Assembly (NCBI RefSeq): GCF_002583555.1
Contig: NZ_BEGX01000057.1
Span: 62,001 to 126,000 of the forward strand
Length of the DNA: 64,000 nucleotides
Reading direction: 5' to 3'
Source of the DNA: Pseudonocardia sp. N23
GTDB taxonomy: Bacteria > Actinomycetota > Actinomycetes > Mycobacteriales > Pseudonocardiaceae
Under the pieces are notes generated by a model. The model was given only the letters and a program-made list of their open reading frames with translations. It ran no database searches and was not told the origin of the DNA. The position numbers were made by a program, and so were the translations under genes. Positions 15,634-24,455 of this stretch are shown piece after piece; within the stretch, counting starts at the first letter, position 1, and each line of letters begins with the position of its first letter.

Positions 15634-16758
15634 TCACTTGATCCCGAGCTCGGTGCAGGCGGCCTGCGTCTGCGCGACGCAGATCTCACTCGCCTTCACG
15701 TAGCCGGCGTCCGTGACGACCTTGACCTTGTCCTTGGTGATCAGCTGCGGGGTGAGCAGGACGGACTTGACCTGGCGGTTGCCCTTCGGGTCGTCCGTGT
15801 TCTGCGTCGCGACCGCGTTGGCGGCGGCGGTGTCACCCTTGGCCAGCGCCGCCGCGAGCTTCGCGGTGGCGTCGGCCTCCTCCTGGATCGGCTTGAAGAC
15901 CGTCATGTACTGGTCCCCGCGGAGGATGGCCTGCAGGCCGTCGGCGGTGGCGTCCTGGCCGGTGACCGGGACCTTGCCGTTGAGACCGTTCTTGGCCAGC
16001 ACGGTGATGATCGCGCCGGCGAGGCCGTCGTTGGCGGCGACGACGCCGTCGACCTTGCCGCCGTTGCTGGTCAGGATCTGCTCGAACGTGGTGCCGCCGA
16101 CCTGGTTGTCCCACTTGTCGATGGCCTGCTTCTGCACGAGCTTGAGAGCGCCCGAGTCGTACAGCGGCTTCAGCACGGTCTGCTGGCCGTTGTAGAACAG
16201 CGTCGCGTTGTTGTCCGTGGGGGCGCCCTCGATCTCGATCACCTGCGCGCCCGGCTTGGTCTGCAGCGCCTGCGCGAGGCCCTGACCCTGCAGCGCACCG
16301 ACCTTCACGTTGTCAAAGGACACGTAGTAGTCGCTGGTGCCGCCGAGGTTGAGCCGGTCGTAGTCGATGACCGGGATGCCCTGGGCCTTGGCCTTGGCCG
16401 CGACGGCGCTGCCGCCGTCGGACGAGATCGAGGCGATGACCAGGACCTTGACGCCGCTGGAGATCATCCCGTCGGCGAGGGTGGAGAACTTCTGCTCGTC
16501 ACCCTGGGCGTTCTGGATGTCGGGGTCGAGCCCCTGTGCCCGCATCGCCTTCTCGATCATCGGCTTGTCGAAGCCCTCCCACCGGGCCGACGAGTCGGTC
16601 TCCGGCAGGATCACGCCGACCTTCACACCACCCGCGGCCGGGGCGGTGCTGCCCCCGGTGCTTCCGCCGGTCGAGGGTGCGGCGTTCTGGCCACACGCCG
16701 CCAGCGCGAACGCCAGGCCCGCACTGACGACGGCAAGGGCCGTCTTCCGTATGCGCAT
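15634..16758 (-). CDS. Sugar-binding lipoprotein of ABC transporter (D-xylose XylF-like)
   Basis: A 374-residue protein with a lipoprotein signal (basic MRIRK, hydrophobic stretch, lipobox LAAC, lipidated Cys22) and a Ser/Gly linker, then a periplasmic-binding-protein type I fold (KVGVILPETDSSARWEGFD; VIDYDRLNLGG; GVVAANDGLAGAII; PVTGQDATADGLQAIL; QYMTVFKPI). These motifs match D-xylose-binding proteins best. The ATG at 16758 has GGAAGGA 5-8 nt upstream; the longer upstream frame is unsupported. It is the first gene of the xylFGH-like operon with a ROK regulator at the end. The ligand is inferred from homology only. Confidence 0.87.
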   Translation of the reverse strand: MRIRKTALAVVSAGLAFALAACGQNAAPSTGGSTGGSTAPAAGGVKVGVILPETDSSARWEGFDKPMIEKAMRAQGLDPDIQNAQGDEQKFSTLADGMISSGVKVLVIASISSDGGSAVAAKAKAQGIPVIDYDRLNLGGTSDYYVSFDNVKVGALQGQGLAQALQTKPGAQVIEIEGAPTDNNATLFYNGQQTVLKPLYDSGALKLVQKQAIDKWDNQVGGTTFEQILTSNGGKVDGVVAANDGLAGAIITVLAKNGLNGKVPVTGQDATADGLQAILRGDQYMTVFKPIQEEADATAKLAAALAKGDTAAANAVATQNTDDPKGNRQVKSVLLTPQLITKDKVKVVTDAGYVKASEICVAQTQAACTELGIK

Positions 16759-17219
16759 CGATGTCCTTCCCACGTCATCGTGGGCCGCCGTGGCGGCGCC
16801 CGAATGTTGCGAGCCACAACGTATGACCCATACCCAGGTGACGGGAAGCACACTGAATCGGTCCAGGTCCTCACGCAACATCACATTTGGGTCACGCAGA
16901 GGGGAATTTGTTGTCGACATCAGCCGAACTTCGGCCACTCGATCACCGAACGGCGCGCGGCGCGACACGCCCGAACGGGCCGGAGCCGACCGTGTGGTTC
17001 CCGAGCGTCGAGTGCCGTTCGGCGATGAGTGCGCGCGACACCGACCGATTGAGCCGAACGCGGCGGCCGACATCCGGACATTCCTGACCCGACGTCCCGA
17101 CAAAGGGACAATCCGGGTCTATTCGGACAGCACATGATCAGGAAATCACCCGTTCGCGCCGCTTACTGTCACACGAGGTCACACGGTGGGTTATCACTCT
17201 GCGTAGCAACGACCGCTGA
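16759..17219 (-). promoter_or_regulatory. Promoter region of the sugar ABC operon
   Basis: A 460-bp gap with no credible gene. An inverted repeat ATGTTG-N7-CAACGTAT (core GTTG 16806-16809, CAAC 16817-16820) lies about 50 bp before the binding-protein ATG, suitable for a ROK or other repressor. The rest shows no clear promoter consensus to my reading. Confidence 0.35.
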
Positions 17220-18098
17220 TCAGGAGGGTGGCACGGCATCCGGGGCCGCTTCGTCCCCGTCACGGGAGCGCAGCGCCACCGCTGCCACGACGGCCACGAT
17301 GCCCACCCCCTCGAGGACTCCGGGCACCTGTCCGAGGAACACCAGACCGATCACCGTCGCGGTCACCGGCAGCAGCGCGAGCAGCACCGCGAAGCGCGCC
17401 CGGCCCACCCTCCGCAGGACAACCTGATCGAGTGCATACGGCACGACGCTCGACAGCACCCCGACGCCCGCCGCCAGCCCGAGAACCGACGGCGAGCCCA
17501 GCGCGGCGAGGCCGCCGCGGTCGACCACGAGGAGCACGACGAGCGGCACCGAGGCGAGCGCGAAGCCCGTCGCCATGTCGTCCAGACCGTTGCCGGCGAG
17601 CGCCACCCGCTTGCCGACGACGATGTACGCCGCCCACAACGCCGCCGCCGCGAGCCCCCACGCGACGCCGGCGGGACTTCCTGACCAGCGCACATCGGCG
17701 ATGCACGCCACCCCCGCCGCTGCCAGCACCACCGCCGCCACGTCGCGCGGCCGCCTCGACGCCAGTGCGGCGACCGCCACCGGGCCGCAGAACTCGATCG
17801 CGACCACGGTGCCCAGCGGCAGCCGCGCGACCGCCTCGTAGAAGGCGACGTTCATTCCCGCCGTCGCGAGCCCGAACACCCCCGCACGCAGAACCCGCCG
17901 GCCCCGCCAGGCGTCCCTCCCGGGCCGCCGCCACGCCATCAGCACGACTGCCGCCGCCATGATCCGTAACGCGGCGACCACGGCGGGCGAGAGATCATCG
18001 AACAGACCGACGGCGACGGCCGCCCCGACGTACATCGAGGCTCCGCCGACGACGAAGAGGACCGGCGCCGGGACCCGGCGGGGGCTCGTCGTCGTCAC
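17220..18098 (-). CDS. EamA/DMT-family transporter (RhtA-like)
   Basis: A 292-residue protein with ten hydrophobic helices in two five-helix halves, typical of EamA drug/metabolite exporters. Motifs GTVVAIEFCGPVAVA and VPYALDQVVLRR resemble the RhtA (threonine/homoserine exporter) branch. The GTG start at 18098 has no strong ribosome-binding site. It stands alone: 460 bp from the sugar operon on one side, 310 bp from the divergent DUF7455 gene on the other. The substrate is unknown; amino acid or metabolite efflux is the family expectation. Confidence 0.82.
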   Translation of the reverse strand: MTTTSPRRVPAPVLFVVGGASMYVGAAVAVGLFDDLSPAVVAALRIMAAAVVLMAWRRPGRDAWRGRRVLRAGVFGLATAGMNVAFYEAVARLPLGTVVAIEFCGPVAVAALASRRPRDVAAVVLAAAGVACIADVRWSGSPAGVAWGLAAAALWAAYIVVGKRVALAGNGLDDMATGFALASVPLVVLLVVDRGGLAALGSPSVLGLAAGVGVLSSVVPYALDQVVLRRVGRARFAVLLALLPVTATVIGLVFLGQVPGVLEGVGIVAVVAAVALRSRDGDEAAPDAVPPS

Positions 18099-18408
18099 GT
18101 CTGCGAGCCGTTCACCACGACTGCGAAGAGTAGTCGTGACCCGACGAGAGTTAACGCACCTGACCTTGCGAGGCCATCAGCGGCACCGCATCATTCACTC
18201 GTCGTCAACTGAATCGCAGAGGTTCCCCGGCGGTACACCGGAAAGACTCCTCACCGACCCCGAGTGGTCGAACGTGACGGTCGTCGCCCCCGGGCCGGGA
18301 ACACGTACAGCGCTCTGTACGTCTGCAAGAGTGTGGGCGCGCCGCGCGAGCGGTCGTCCAGTGCACAGGGCACCGGATCCTCCGGTGTCGAGACGGAGGG
18401 AGACCGCC
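18099..18408. promoter_or_regulatory. Divergent promoter region with a 7-bp palindrome
   Basis: No gene is seen. The perfect palindrome CGTACAG-CGCT-CTGTACG (18304-18321) lies about 90 bp before the DUF7455 ATG and looks like a repressor operator or sensor site. Confidence 0.4.
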
Positions 18409-18594
18409 ATGCAGCCCGGAACCCTTACCCGCCCCGAGTTGACCGCCGCCGACCGTTGTGACCGTTGCGGCGCGGCAGCCAAGGTTCGCGCCGTACTTTC
18501 CTCCGGTGGAGAGCTCCTCTTCTGTGGCCATCACGCGCGTGCGCACGCCGACAAGCTGCGCGAGCTCGAGGTGGACGTGCAGTCGGGCAGTTGA
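18409..18594 (+). CDS. DUF7455 family small zinc-ribbon-like protein (second copy)
   Basis: A 61-residue protein with RCDRCGAAAKVRAV and LFCGHHARAHADKL, closely matching the paralogue at 2811-3026 in the CxxC and CGHH positions. GGAGGGA 5-8 nt upstream sets the ATG at 18409. A strong hairpin follows. Function is unknown. Confidence 0.82.
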   Translation: MQPGTLTRPELTAADRCDRCGAAAKVRAVLSSGGELLFCGHHARAHADKLRELEVDVQSGS

Positions 18595-18626
18595 CGCGCC
18601 GGCGGTAGCCGGTCACCCAGACGTCC

Positions 18627-18665
18627 GACGCAGGGCGGGAACCATTCAGGTTCCCGCCCTGCGTC
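18627..18665 (+). terminator. Terminator hairpin after the second DUF7455 gene
   Basis: A perfect 17-bp stem (GACGCAGGGCGGGAACC) with loop ATTCA lies between the DUF7455 gene and the convergent desulfurase-like gene, so it may serve both strands. Confidence 0.75.
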
Positions 18666-18710
18666 ATGTCCGGGGTTCCCGCCGCGGTGACGAGCCGCAG
18701 CGCGGTCCGG

Positions 18711-19952
18711 TCAGGGCGTGAGGGCGGCCAGCACGTCGAGCGCCCTGTCGACCTCCCACGCACGGGAGTAGTGGTTCGGGCTCAGCCGCACGAGCCCGCC
18801 GTCCTCCCGCACCCCCAGCGCCCCGGCCGCGCCCCACGCGTACGCGTAGCCGGCCCAGGCGTTGACACCCGCGGCGTCCAACGCGGCCACGACCTGCGCG
18901 GGCGTCCGCCCGGCCACCCGGAACGCCGCGATCGGCGTCCGGACCGCGGCATCGGACCCGGCAGCGCCCTCAGCGCCCTCGGGACCCTCAGGGCCGTAGC
19001 GCCGCACGTGCGGCTGCTCCCCGAGCGCCGACCACAGCCGGGCCCCCAGCGCCGCCGTGTGCGCCGCCGCGGCCCGTTGCCCGGCCCGCGGGTCGTCGCC
19101 GTCCGCCATCCCGGCCCAGTGCGCGACCGCCGCCGCCACTCCCGCGAGCGCCGGGAACGGGTTGGTGCCCTGCTCGAACCGTGCGGGTCCCGACGCCGGT
19201 GCCCCGGCCGGACGCGGCGGGTCGATGTCGTCGAGCACGGCCGGATCGGCCGCCACCAGCGCCGCGACGTGCGGGCCTGCCCACTTGTGGGCGCTCGTCG
19301 CGTAGAGGTCCGCGCCGAGGGCCCGGACGTCGACGGCCGAGTACGCGGCGTGGTGCACCCCGTCCACGACGCTCGTCGCCCCCACGGCCCGGGCCGCGGC
19401 GGTGACCGCCGCGACGTCGACGCGTGCCCCGGTCAGGTTCGACGCCGCGGTGAGGGCGACCAGTCGCGTCCTCGGCCCGATCAGCGACGTCACCGCGTCA
19501 GCGGGCAGCCCGCCGTCGGCGCCGAGCCGGGCCGTCCGGACGGTCGCGCCCGTCCGGGCGGCCGCCCGCGTCCAGGGCGCGACGTTGGCCTCGTGGTCGG
19601 CCTCGGTGACGACGATCTCGTCGCCGGGCCCCCACGCCTGTTCCAGGGCGGTGGCCAGCCGCACCGTCAGTGCCGACATCGTCGGGCCGAGGACGACGCC
19701 CGCCGGGTCGGGCGCACCGGTGAACGCCGCGAAGGCCCGGCGCGCCGCGTCGACGAGCGCGTCGGCACGCCGGGCTGCCGGGAACATCCCGCCCTGGTTG
19801 GCGACGCCCGCCCGCATCGCGGCCGCGACGGCCTCGATGACCGGTTCCGGGACCTGGGTTCCTGCCGCGCCGTCGAGCCAGGCCCGGCCGTCGCCCAGCG
19901 CCGGGTACTGCGCCCGGACGCGGGAGACGTCGAACCCTGCCGGGCTCACCAC
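18711..19952 (-). CDS. Cysteine desulfurase-like PLP enzyme (TIGR01976-type)
   Basis: A 413-residue fold-type I aminotransferase class V protein. It starts FDVSRVRAQYPALGDGRAWLDGAAG and has TEADHEANVAPW, VDGVHHAAYSAVDV and the PLP-lysine segment YATSAHKWAGPH. The C-terminal NAWAGYAYAWGA and RLSPNHYSRAWEVDRAL match the cysteine-desulfurase-like subfamily, whose reaction is not well defined. The GTG start follows the helicase stop by 1 nt, so the two genes are translationally linked. Desulfurase activity is family-based inference; the flexible-loop catalytic Cys of SufS/IscS is not evident. Confidence 0.82.
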   Translation of the reverse strand: MVSPAGFDVSRVRAQYPALGDGRAWLDGAAGTQVPEPVIEAVAAAMRAGVANQGGMFPAARRADALVDAARRAFAAFTGAPDPAGVVLGPTMSALTVRLATALEQAWGPGDEIVVTEADHEANVAPWTRAAARTGATVRTARLGADGGLPADAVTSLIGPRTRLVALTAASNLTGARVDVAAVTAAARAVGATSVVDGVHHAAYSAVDVRALGADLYATSAHKWAGPHVAALVAADPAVLDDIDPPRPAGAPASGPARFEQGTNPFPALAGVAAAVAHWAGMADGDDPRAGQRAAAAHTAALGARLWSALGEQPHVRRYGPEGPEGAEGAAGSDAAVRTPIAAFRVAGRTPAQVVAALDAAGVNAWAGYAYAWGAAGALGVREDGGLVRLSPNHYSRAWEVDRALDVLAALTP

Positions 19953-19953
19953 G

Positions 19954-21687
19954 TCACCGCCAGGAGCGCAGCGTCGCGATGCGCTCCTCCAGCTGCTCGA
20001 TCGTCGCCATCGCGGTGACCGGGCCACCACACGACGCACGCAGCTCGTTGTGGATCGCGCCGTGCGGCTTCTTCGTGCGGTGGTGGTACATCGCCACCAG
20101 GGTGTTCAGCTCCTTGCGCAACCCGTTGAGCTGCTCGCGCACCGACTTCTGCGGGCGCTCGGTGGGCTCGGGAGCGGGGGTGGCGCGGGCCTGGGCCCCG
20201 GTGCGGGGGCGCTCCTGGCCGCGGGCCATCCACTCCTGCTGGCGCTGGTTGAGCAGGGTGCGCACCTGGTCGGGGTCGAGCAGGCCCGGCAGGCCGAGAT
20301 AGTCCTCCTCGTCGGCGCTGAACGACGTGCCCTCGTAGATGAGCTGGTCGAGCTCGGCGTCGGCGTGCAGGGCGGTGAACGACTTCTCGTCCTCCCCCGG
20401 CTCGTCCTCGACGCGCTGGGCGGCCGCGAGCTCCTCGTCGTTCCAGATCTCCTCGGCGCGGTGCGGCTTGCCCAGGACGTGGTCGCGCTGCGCCTCGAGC
20501 TCGCTGGCCAGCCCGAGCAGCACGGGGACACTCGGCACGAACACCGACGCCGTCTCCCCCTGCCGGCGCGACCGCACGAAGCGGCCGATGGCCTGGGCGA
20601 AGTACAGCGGCGTCGACGCGCTCGTGGCGTAGACGCCGACCGCGAGCCGCGGGACGTCGACGCCCTCGGACACCATCCGGACCGCGACCATCCAGCGGTC
20701 GTCCGACGACGAGAAGTCGGCGATGCGCTTCGAGGAGCCCTTCTCGTCGGACAGCACGATCGACGGCGCGGTGCCGGTGATCTTCTCCAGGATCGCGGCG
20801 TAGGCGCGGGCCGCGGTCTGGTCCGACGCGATGACGAGACCGCCCGCATCGGGCATGCCACCCGCCCGGTGCCCGGTGAGGCGCTTGTCGGCGGCCGCCA
20901 GCACCGCCGGGATCCACTGGCCGCCCGGGTCGAGTGCGGTGCGCCAGGCCCGTGCGGTCTGCTCGGCGGTCATCGGCTCGCCGAGCCGGGCGGTGATCTC
21001 CTCGCCCGCGCTGGTGCGCCAGCTCGACGTACCCGAGTAGGCGAGGAACACCACGGGCCGCACGACGCCGTCGGCCAGCGCCTCGGCGTAGCCGTAGGCG
21101 TGGTCGGCCTTGCTGCGCAGCGCGCCCTCGGCGTCGGGCAGGTAGTCGACGAACGGGATCGGGTTGTCGTCGGAACGGAACGGCGTCCCGGTGAGGGTGA
21201 GCCGGCGCACCGCCGGGTCGAACGCCTCCTTGACCGCGTCGCCCCACGACTTCGCGTCGCCGGCGTGGTGGATCTCGTCGAGGATCACCAGGGTCCGGCG
21301 GGTCTCGGTGCGGGCCCGGTGCAGCATCGGGTGCGCCGCGACACCGGCGTAGGTGACCGCGATGCCGGTGTAGTCCGACGACGTGCCGCCCGCCGAGTTG
21401 CGGAACTCAGGGTCGAGCGGGATGCCGGCTTGGGCGGCCGAGTCGGCCCACTGGTACTTCAGGTGCTCGGTCGGGGTGACGACGGTGATCCGGTCGATGC
21501 GGCGGTCGCGCAGCAGCTCGGCGGCCACCCGCAGGGCGAACGTCGTCTTGCCGGCGCCGGGCGTCGCGACCGCGAGGAAGTCCTGTGGCGATCCTGCGAG
21601 GTAGCGGGCGAGCGCGCTGCGCTGCCAGGCCCGCAGCGGCCGCTGCTCGAGGGCGATCCCGGGGCTGCGCTCAACTGCCTGCGACAC
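19954..21687 (-). CDS. DEAD/DEAH-box superfamily 2 helicase
   Basis: A 577-residue SF2 helicase: Walker A ATPGAGKTTFAL near residue 40, motif Ia VVTPTEHLKYQW, DEIHHAGD (DEIH Walker B), motif III LTLTGTPFRSDD, motif V-like MVSEGVDVPRLAVGVYAT and motif VI FAQAIGRFVRSRR. The C-terminus is charged with a coiled stretch near EQLEERIATLRSW. The GTG at 21687 is preceded by AGGGAG at 4 nt; an in-frame ATG at 21711 is the alternative. Very long upstream continuation of the frame is a shadow of the opposite-strand genes. It resembles phage- and restriction-type helicases, but no nuclease or methylase is adjacent. It is coupled to the desulfurase-like gene. Confidence 0.85.
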   Translation of the reverse strand: MSQAVERSPGIALEQRPLRAWQRSALARYLAGSPQDFLAVATPGAGKTTFALRVAAELLRDRRIDRITVVTPTEHLKYQWADSAAQAGIPLDPEFRNSAGGTSSDYTGIAVTYAGVAAHPMLHRARTETRRTLVILDEIHHAGDAKSWGDAVKEAFDPAVRRLTLTGTPFRSDDNPIPFVDYLPDAEGALRSKADHAYGYAEALADGVVRPVVFLAYSGTSSWRTSAGEEITARLGEPMTAEQTARAWRTALDPGGQWIPAVLAAADKRLTGHRAGGMPDAGGLVIASDQTAARAYAAILEKITGTAPSIVLSDEKGSSKRIADFSSSDDRWMVAVRMVSEGVDVPRLAVGVYATSASTPLYFAQAIGRFVRSRRQGETASVFVPSVPVLLGLASELEAQRDHVLGKPHRAEEIWNDEELAAAQRVEDEPGEDEKSFTALHADAELDQLIYEGTSFSADEEDYLGLPGLLDPDQVRTLLNQRQQEWMARGQERPRTGAQARATPAPEPTERPQKSVREQLNGLRKELNTLVAMYHHRTKKPHGAIHNELRASCGGPVTAMATIEQLEERIATLRSWR

Positions 21688-21951
21688 ACAACTCCCTGGT
21701 CGGACGGTCATTCCGAGGCCGCGTCGGGGAAGGGACGGGGTCGGGGCCCCCGCGCTCGCGGACCACGACGAGGGTAGCCCGCGGGGATCCGGCGGCGCGT
21801 CGTGACCCGCCGTCGGCGGCCCCGGGGGCCATGCTGTGCCGCGATGACCTCCGACGACCCGACCGGCGAGCCACCGGCCGAGCCCCCGGTGACAGGGCCG
21901 GGGCCCGGCCCCGCGGCGGCTCCGCCGCGCAGGCGGTGACTGGTCCGCCGG

Positions 21952-23142
21952 GTGGCGGGGCGGACCCTGGTCAAGGCGTGGGACGACGGGATCTTCTCGA
22001 TGTCGGCGCAGGCCGCGTTCTGGCAGGCGCTGTCGCTGCCCCCGCTGCTGCTGGCGCTGCTCGGTTCGTTGGGCTTCGTCGACGACTGGTTCGGGCCGCG
22101 GACGGTCGACTCCGTGGAGGCCGCGATCGTCGGGTTCTCGCGGACCGTGTTCACCCCCGAGGTGGTCGACCAGATCATCGCCCCGACCGCCGAGGCGATC
22201 CTCACCCGCGGCCGCGCCGACGTCGTGTCGCTCGGGTTCCTCATCGCACTGTGGGCGGGGTCGTCGGCGGTGGCGTCGATGGTCGACTCGGTCACCGAGG
22301 CCCACGGCCAGTACGAGGTGCGCAACCCGGTGTGGCAGCGGCTCGTCGCGCTCGGCGTGTACCTGGTGGCGCTGGTCGTGGCGGTCCTCGCACTGCCCGT
22401 CGTCGCGCTGGGGCCCGACCTGCTGCCGCGGGTCTTCCCGGTGGCGTGGCGGCCCTCGGTGACCGCCGCCGTCGACGCCTTCTACTACCCGGGGGTCGCG
22501 CTGGTCCTGGTCCTGGGCCTGACCACGTTCTACAAGGTGGCGCTGCGGCACAGCCCGCCGTGGCGGCGTCTGCTGCCCGGGGCGCTGCTGGCGATGGTCG
22601 TGTTCGTGGTCTCGACGACCGGGCTGCGCGTCTATCTCACCCTCATCACAGCGACCGGCTACACCTACGGCGCACTGGCGACACCCATCGCGTTCCTGCT
22701 CTTCGGGTTCCTGCTGGGGTTCGCGATCGTGCTCGGGGCTCAGCTCAACAACGCCGTCGAGGAGACGTGGCCGTCCCGGCCGACGCGGCGCCAGCGCCGG
22801 TTGCGGCGGCTGCGGGCGATGCGCGCCGCCGCGGCGCGGGCGGCGCTGGCCGGGACGTCGGCGGCCCGCCACGCGGCGGCCGCGCACACCCGCACCGCCC
22901 GCCACGCCGCGCTCACGGGGACGTCGGCGGTACGGGAGGCGGGAGCGCGGGCGGTCGCCGCGGTCCGGCAGGCGGGCGTGGTGCCGGAGCAGGTGGCGCC
23001 CGTGCAGCCGGGGACGCGACGGGACGCCGCCCGTCCTGCCGACTTGCCCGCCCCCGAGCAGCCCGCCCATGCTGACGGTGGACGATCACTCCGGCCGGCC
23101 GTGACGGCGGGTGGGGACCGAGCACGTCAGGAGATCATGTGA
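21952..23142 (+). CDS. YihY/BrkB family membrane protein
   Basis: A 396-residue integral membrane protein with about six helices, FSMSAQAAFWQALSLPPLLL near the start, the family signature ALWAGSSAVASMVDSVTEAHG and a QLNNAVEETWP end to the membrane part. A basic Arg/Ala-rich cytoplasmic tail of about 120 residues follows. The frame begins at GTG 21952. An in-frame ATG at 21844 would add 36 codons but is blocked by TGA at 21937-21939, so the annotated start may be an N-terminally shortened form. The stop overlaps the next gene's GTG (ATGTGA). Confidence 0.8.
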   Translation: MAGRTLVKAWDDGIFSMSAQAAFWQALSLPPLLLALLGSLGFVDDWFGPRTVDSVEAAIVGFSRTVFTPEVVDQIIAPTAEAILTRGRADVVSLGFLIALWAGSSAVASMVDSVTEAHGQYEVRNPVWQRLVALGVYLVALVVAVLALPVVALGPDLLPRVFPVAWRPSVTAAVDAFYYPGVALVLVLGLTTFYKVALRHSPPWRRLLPGALLAMVVFVVSTTGLRVYLTLITATGYTYGALATPIAFLLFGFLLGFAIVLGAQLNNAVEETWPSRPTRRQRRLRRLRAMRAAAARAALAGTSAARHAAAAHTRTARHAALTGTSAVREAGARAVAAVRQAGVVPEQVAPVQPGTRRDAARPADLPAPEQPAHADGGRSLRPAVTAGGDRARQEIM

Positions 23143-24455
23143 GCAGCGCGCCGTCCGGTGGCGGAGCAGCCGGCGACCCCGACGACCCGCCGACGGTGGC
23201 CGCCGCCGGTTCGCGCCTGGCCACGGCACTGCTGTCCCGGCCGGCCGGCCTCGCCCGGCACACGGTCGCCCTCGCCGGTGAGCTCGCCCGGATCGGGCTG
23301 GGCAGCTCCGGGCTCGCGCCCGACCCCGGCGACGACCGGTTCGCCGCGCCCGCGTGGTCGGCCGACCCGCTGCTGCGCCGGGTCGTCCAGACCCATCTCG
23401 CCACGACCGCCGCCGCCGCCGCGATGCTCGACGACGCCGGCCTCGACGCGGGCGACGCCGAGGTGCTGCGCGCCGTCGTCGAGTCGGTCGCCGACGTCGT
23501 CGCGCCGAGCAACAACCCGGTGCTGCGTGCGCTGGCCGCCCGGCACGCGCCTCCGGAGACCACCGGGGCGGCCGGCGCCGTCGCCGAGCCCGCGCCCCCA
23601 CCCGCACCAGCGGTGACCGGGACGCGGCGGCTCACCGTCGGCGAGGACGTCGCCGCCACCGGGGGCGCCGTCGTCCTGCGCACCGACGTGTTCGAGCTGC
23701 TGCACTACCTGCCGCAGACCCGGGAGGTCCACGCGCTCCCGGTGCTCGTCGTGGCCCCGCCGGGCCTGCCCTGCTACCTCGCCGACCTGTCCCCCGGCCG
23801 CAGCCTCGTCGAGCACCTGGTCCGGGCGGGCGAACAGGTCCTGCTCGTGAGCTGGCACCCCGGCGCCACCGGCGACCCGGACACGCTGGGCCAGGCGCTG
23901 CTCGACGCCCTGGACGCCGCCGAGCGCATCGCACGGACCACGGCCACCGTGGTCCTCGGGATCGGCGGCGGCGCCGACCTCACCGCGGGCGTCCTCGCCC
24001 ACCTCGCGGCGGTCGGGCTGCAGGCGCGTGTCGCCGCGGCCGTGCTAGTCGGCCTCGACCCGCGCGCCGCCACCACCGACGGGCGCGTACCCCGCGACCT
24101 GAGGCAGTGGCTCGCCGACACCGCCGACGCACCCACCGGTCCCGGCACACCTGCCGACCTGCTGGGCACGCCGCTCGACCCGGCCGCCGTCGACCGGGAC
24201 GGGCTGGTCGTCGCCGACGCCGCGGACGTCGCGGTCTGGGCCCGGCTCGCCGGCTCCGGGCCGGTGCGCGTCGTCGAGACCTCCCACGCCGAGTTCGTCG
24301 ACCCGCCCGCCGACGACCGCGAGTCGTGGTGGGAGGTGCTCACCGACTGGCTGGGCGCCCGGACCGGCGAACGCCGCGAGGCACCTGCCGAGCTGGGAGG
24401 GCGCGGGATGCACGCGATCGCGCCCTCCCCGGGCGAGTACGTCTCCGCACGGTGA
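23139..24455 (+). CDS. PHA synthase (PhaC) homologue lacking the catalytic cysteine
   Basis: A 438-residue protein. Residues ~65-125 match the PhaC N-terminal domain (RFAAPAWSADPLLRRVVQTH; VVAPSNNPVLRAL), followed by an alpha/beta-hydrolase domain (PVLVVAPPGLPCYLADLSPG; LLVSWHPG). In intact PhaC the lipase-like box is GxCxGG; here it reads VLGIGGGAD, with Gly in the Cys position. The Asp and His of the triad appear kept (VVADAADVAVW; TSHAEFVDPP), and the end PGEYVSAR is PhaC-like. Probably non-catalytic: a partner, regulator or decaying copy. GTG start with AGGAG 5 nt upstream; overlaps the depolymerase gene (GTGA). A complete PhaC is encoded at 30596-32344. Confidence 0.8.
   Translation: MSSAPSGGGAAGDPDDPPTVAAAGSRLATALLSRPAGLARHTVALAGELARIGLGSSGLAPDPGDDRFAAPAWSADPLLRRVVQTHLATTAAAAAMLDDAGLDAGDAEVLRAVVESVADVVAPSNNPVLRALAARHAPPETTGAAGAVAEPAPPPAPAVTGTRRLTVGEDVAATGGAVVLRTDVFELLHYLPQTREVHALPVLVVAPPGLPCYLADLSPGRSLVEHLVRAGEQVLLVSWHPGATGDPDTLGQALLDALDAAERIARTTATVVLGIGGGADLTAGVLAHLAAVGLQARVAAAVLVGLDPRAATTDGRVPRDLRQWLADTADAPTGPGTPADLLGTPLDPAAVDRDGLVVADAADVAVWARLAGSGPVRVVETSHAEFVDPPADDRESWWEVLTDWLGARTGERREAPAELGGRGMHAIAPSPGEYVSAR

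Noticed and set aside
21712-23070. Upstream extension of the helicase frame
   Set aside because: The frame continues by chance through the antisense of the BrkB gene; the helicase begins with its own ribosome-binding site at 21687.
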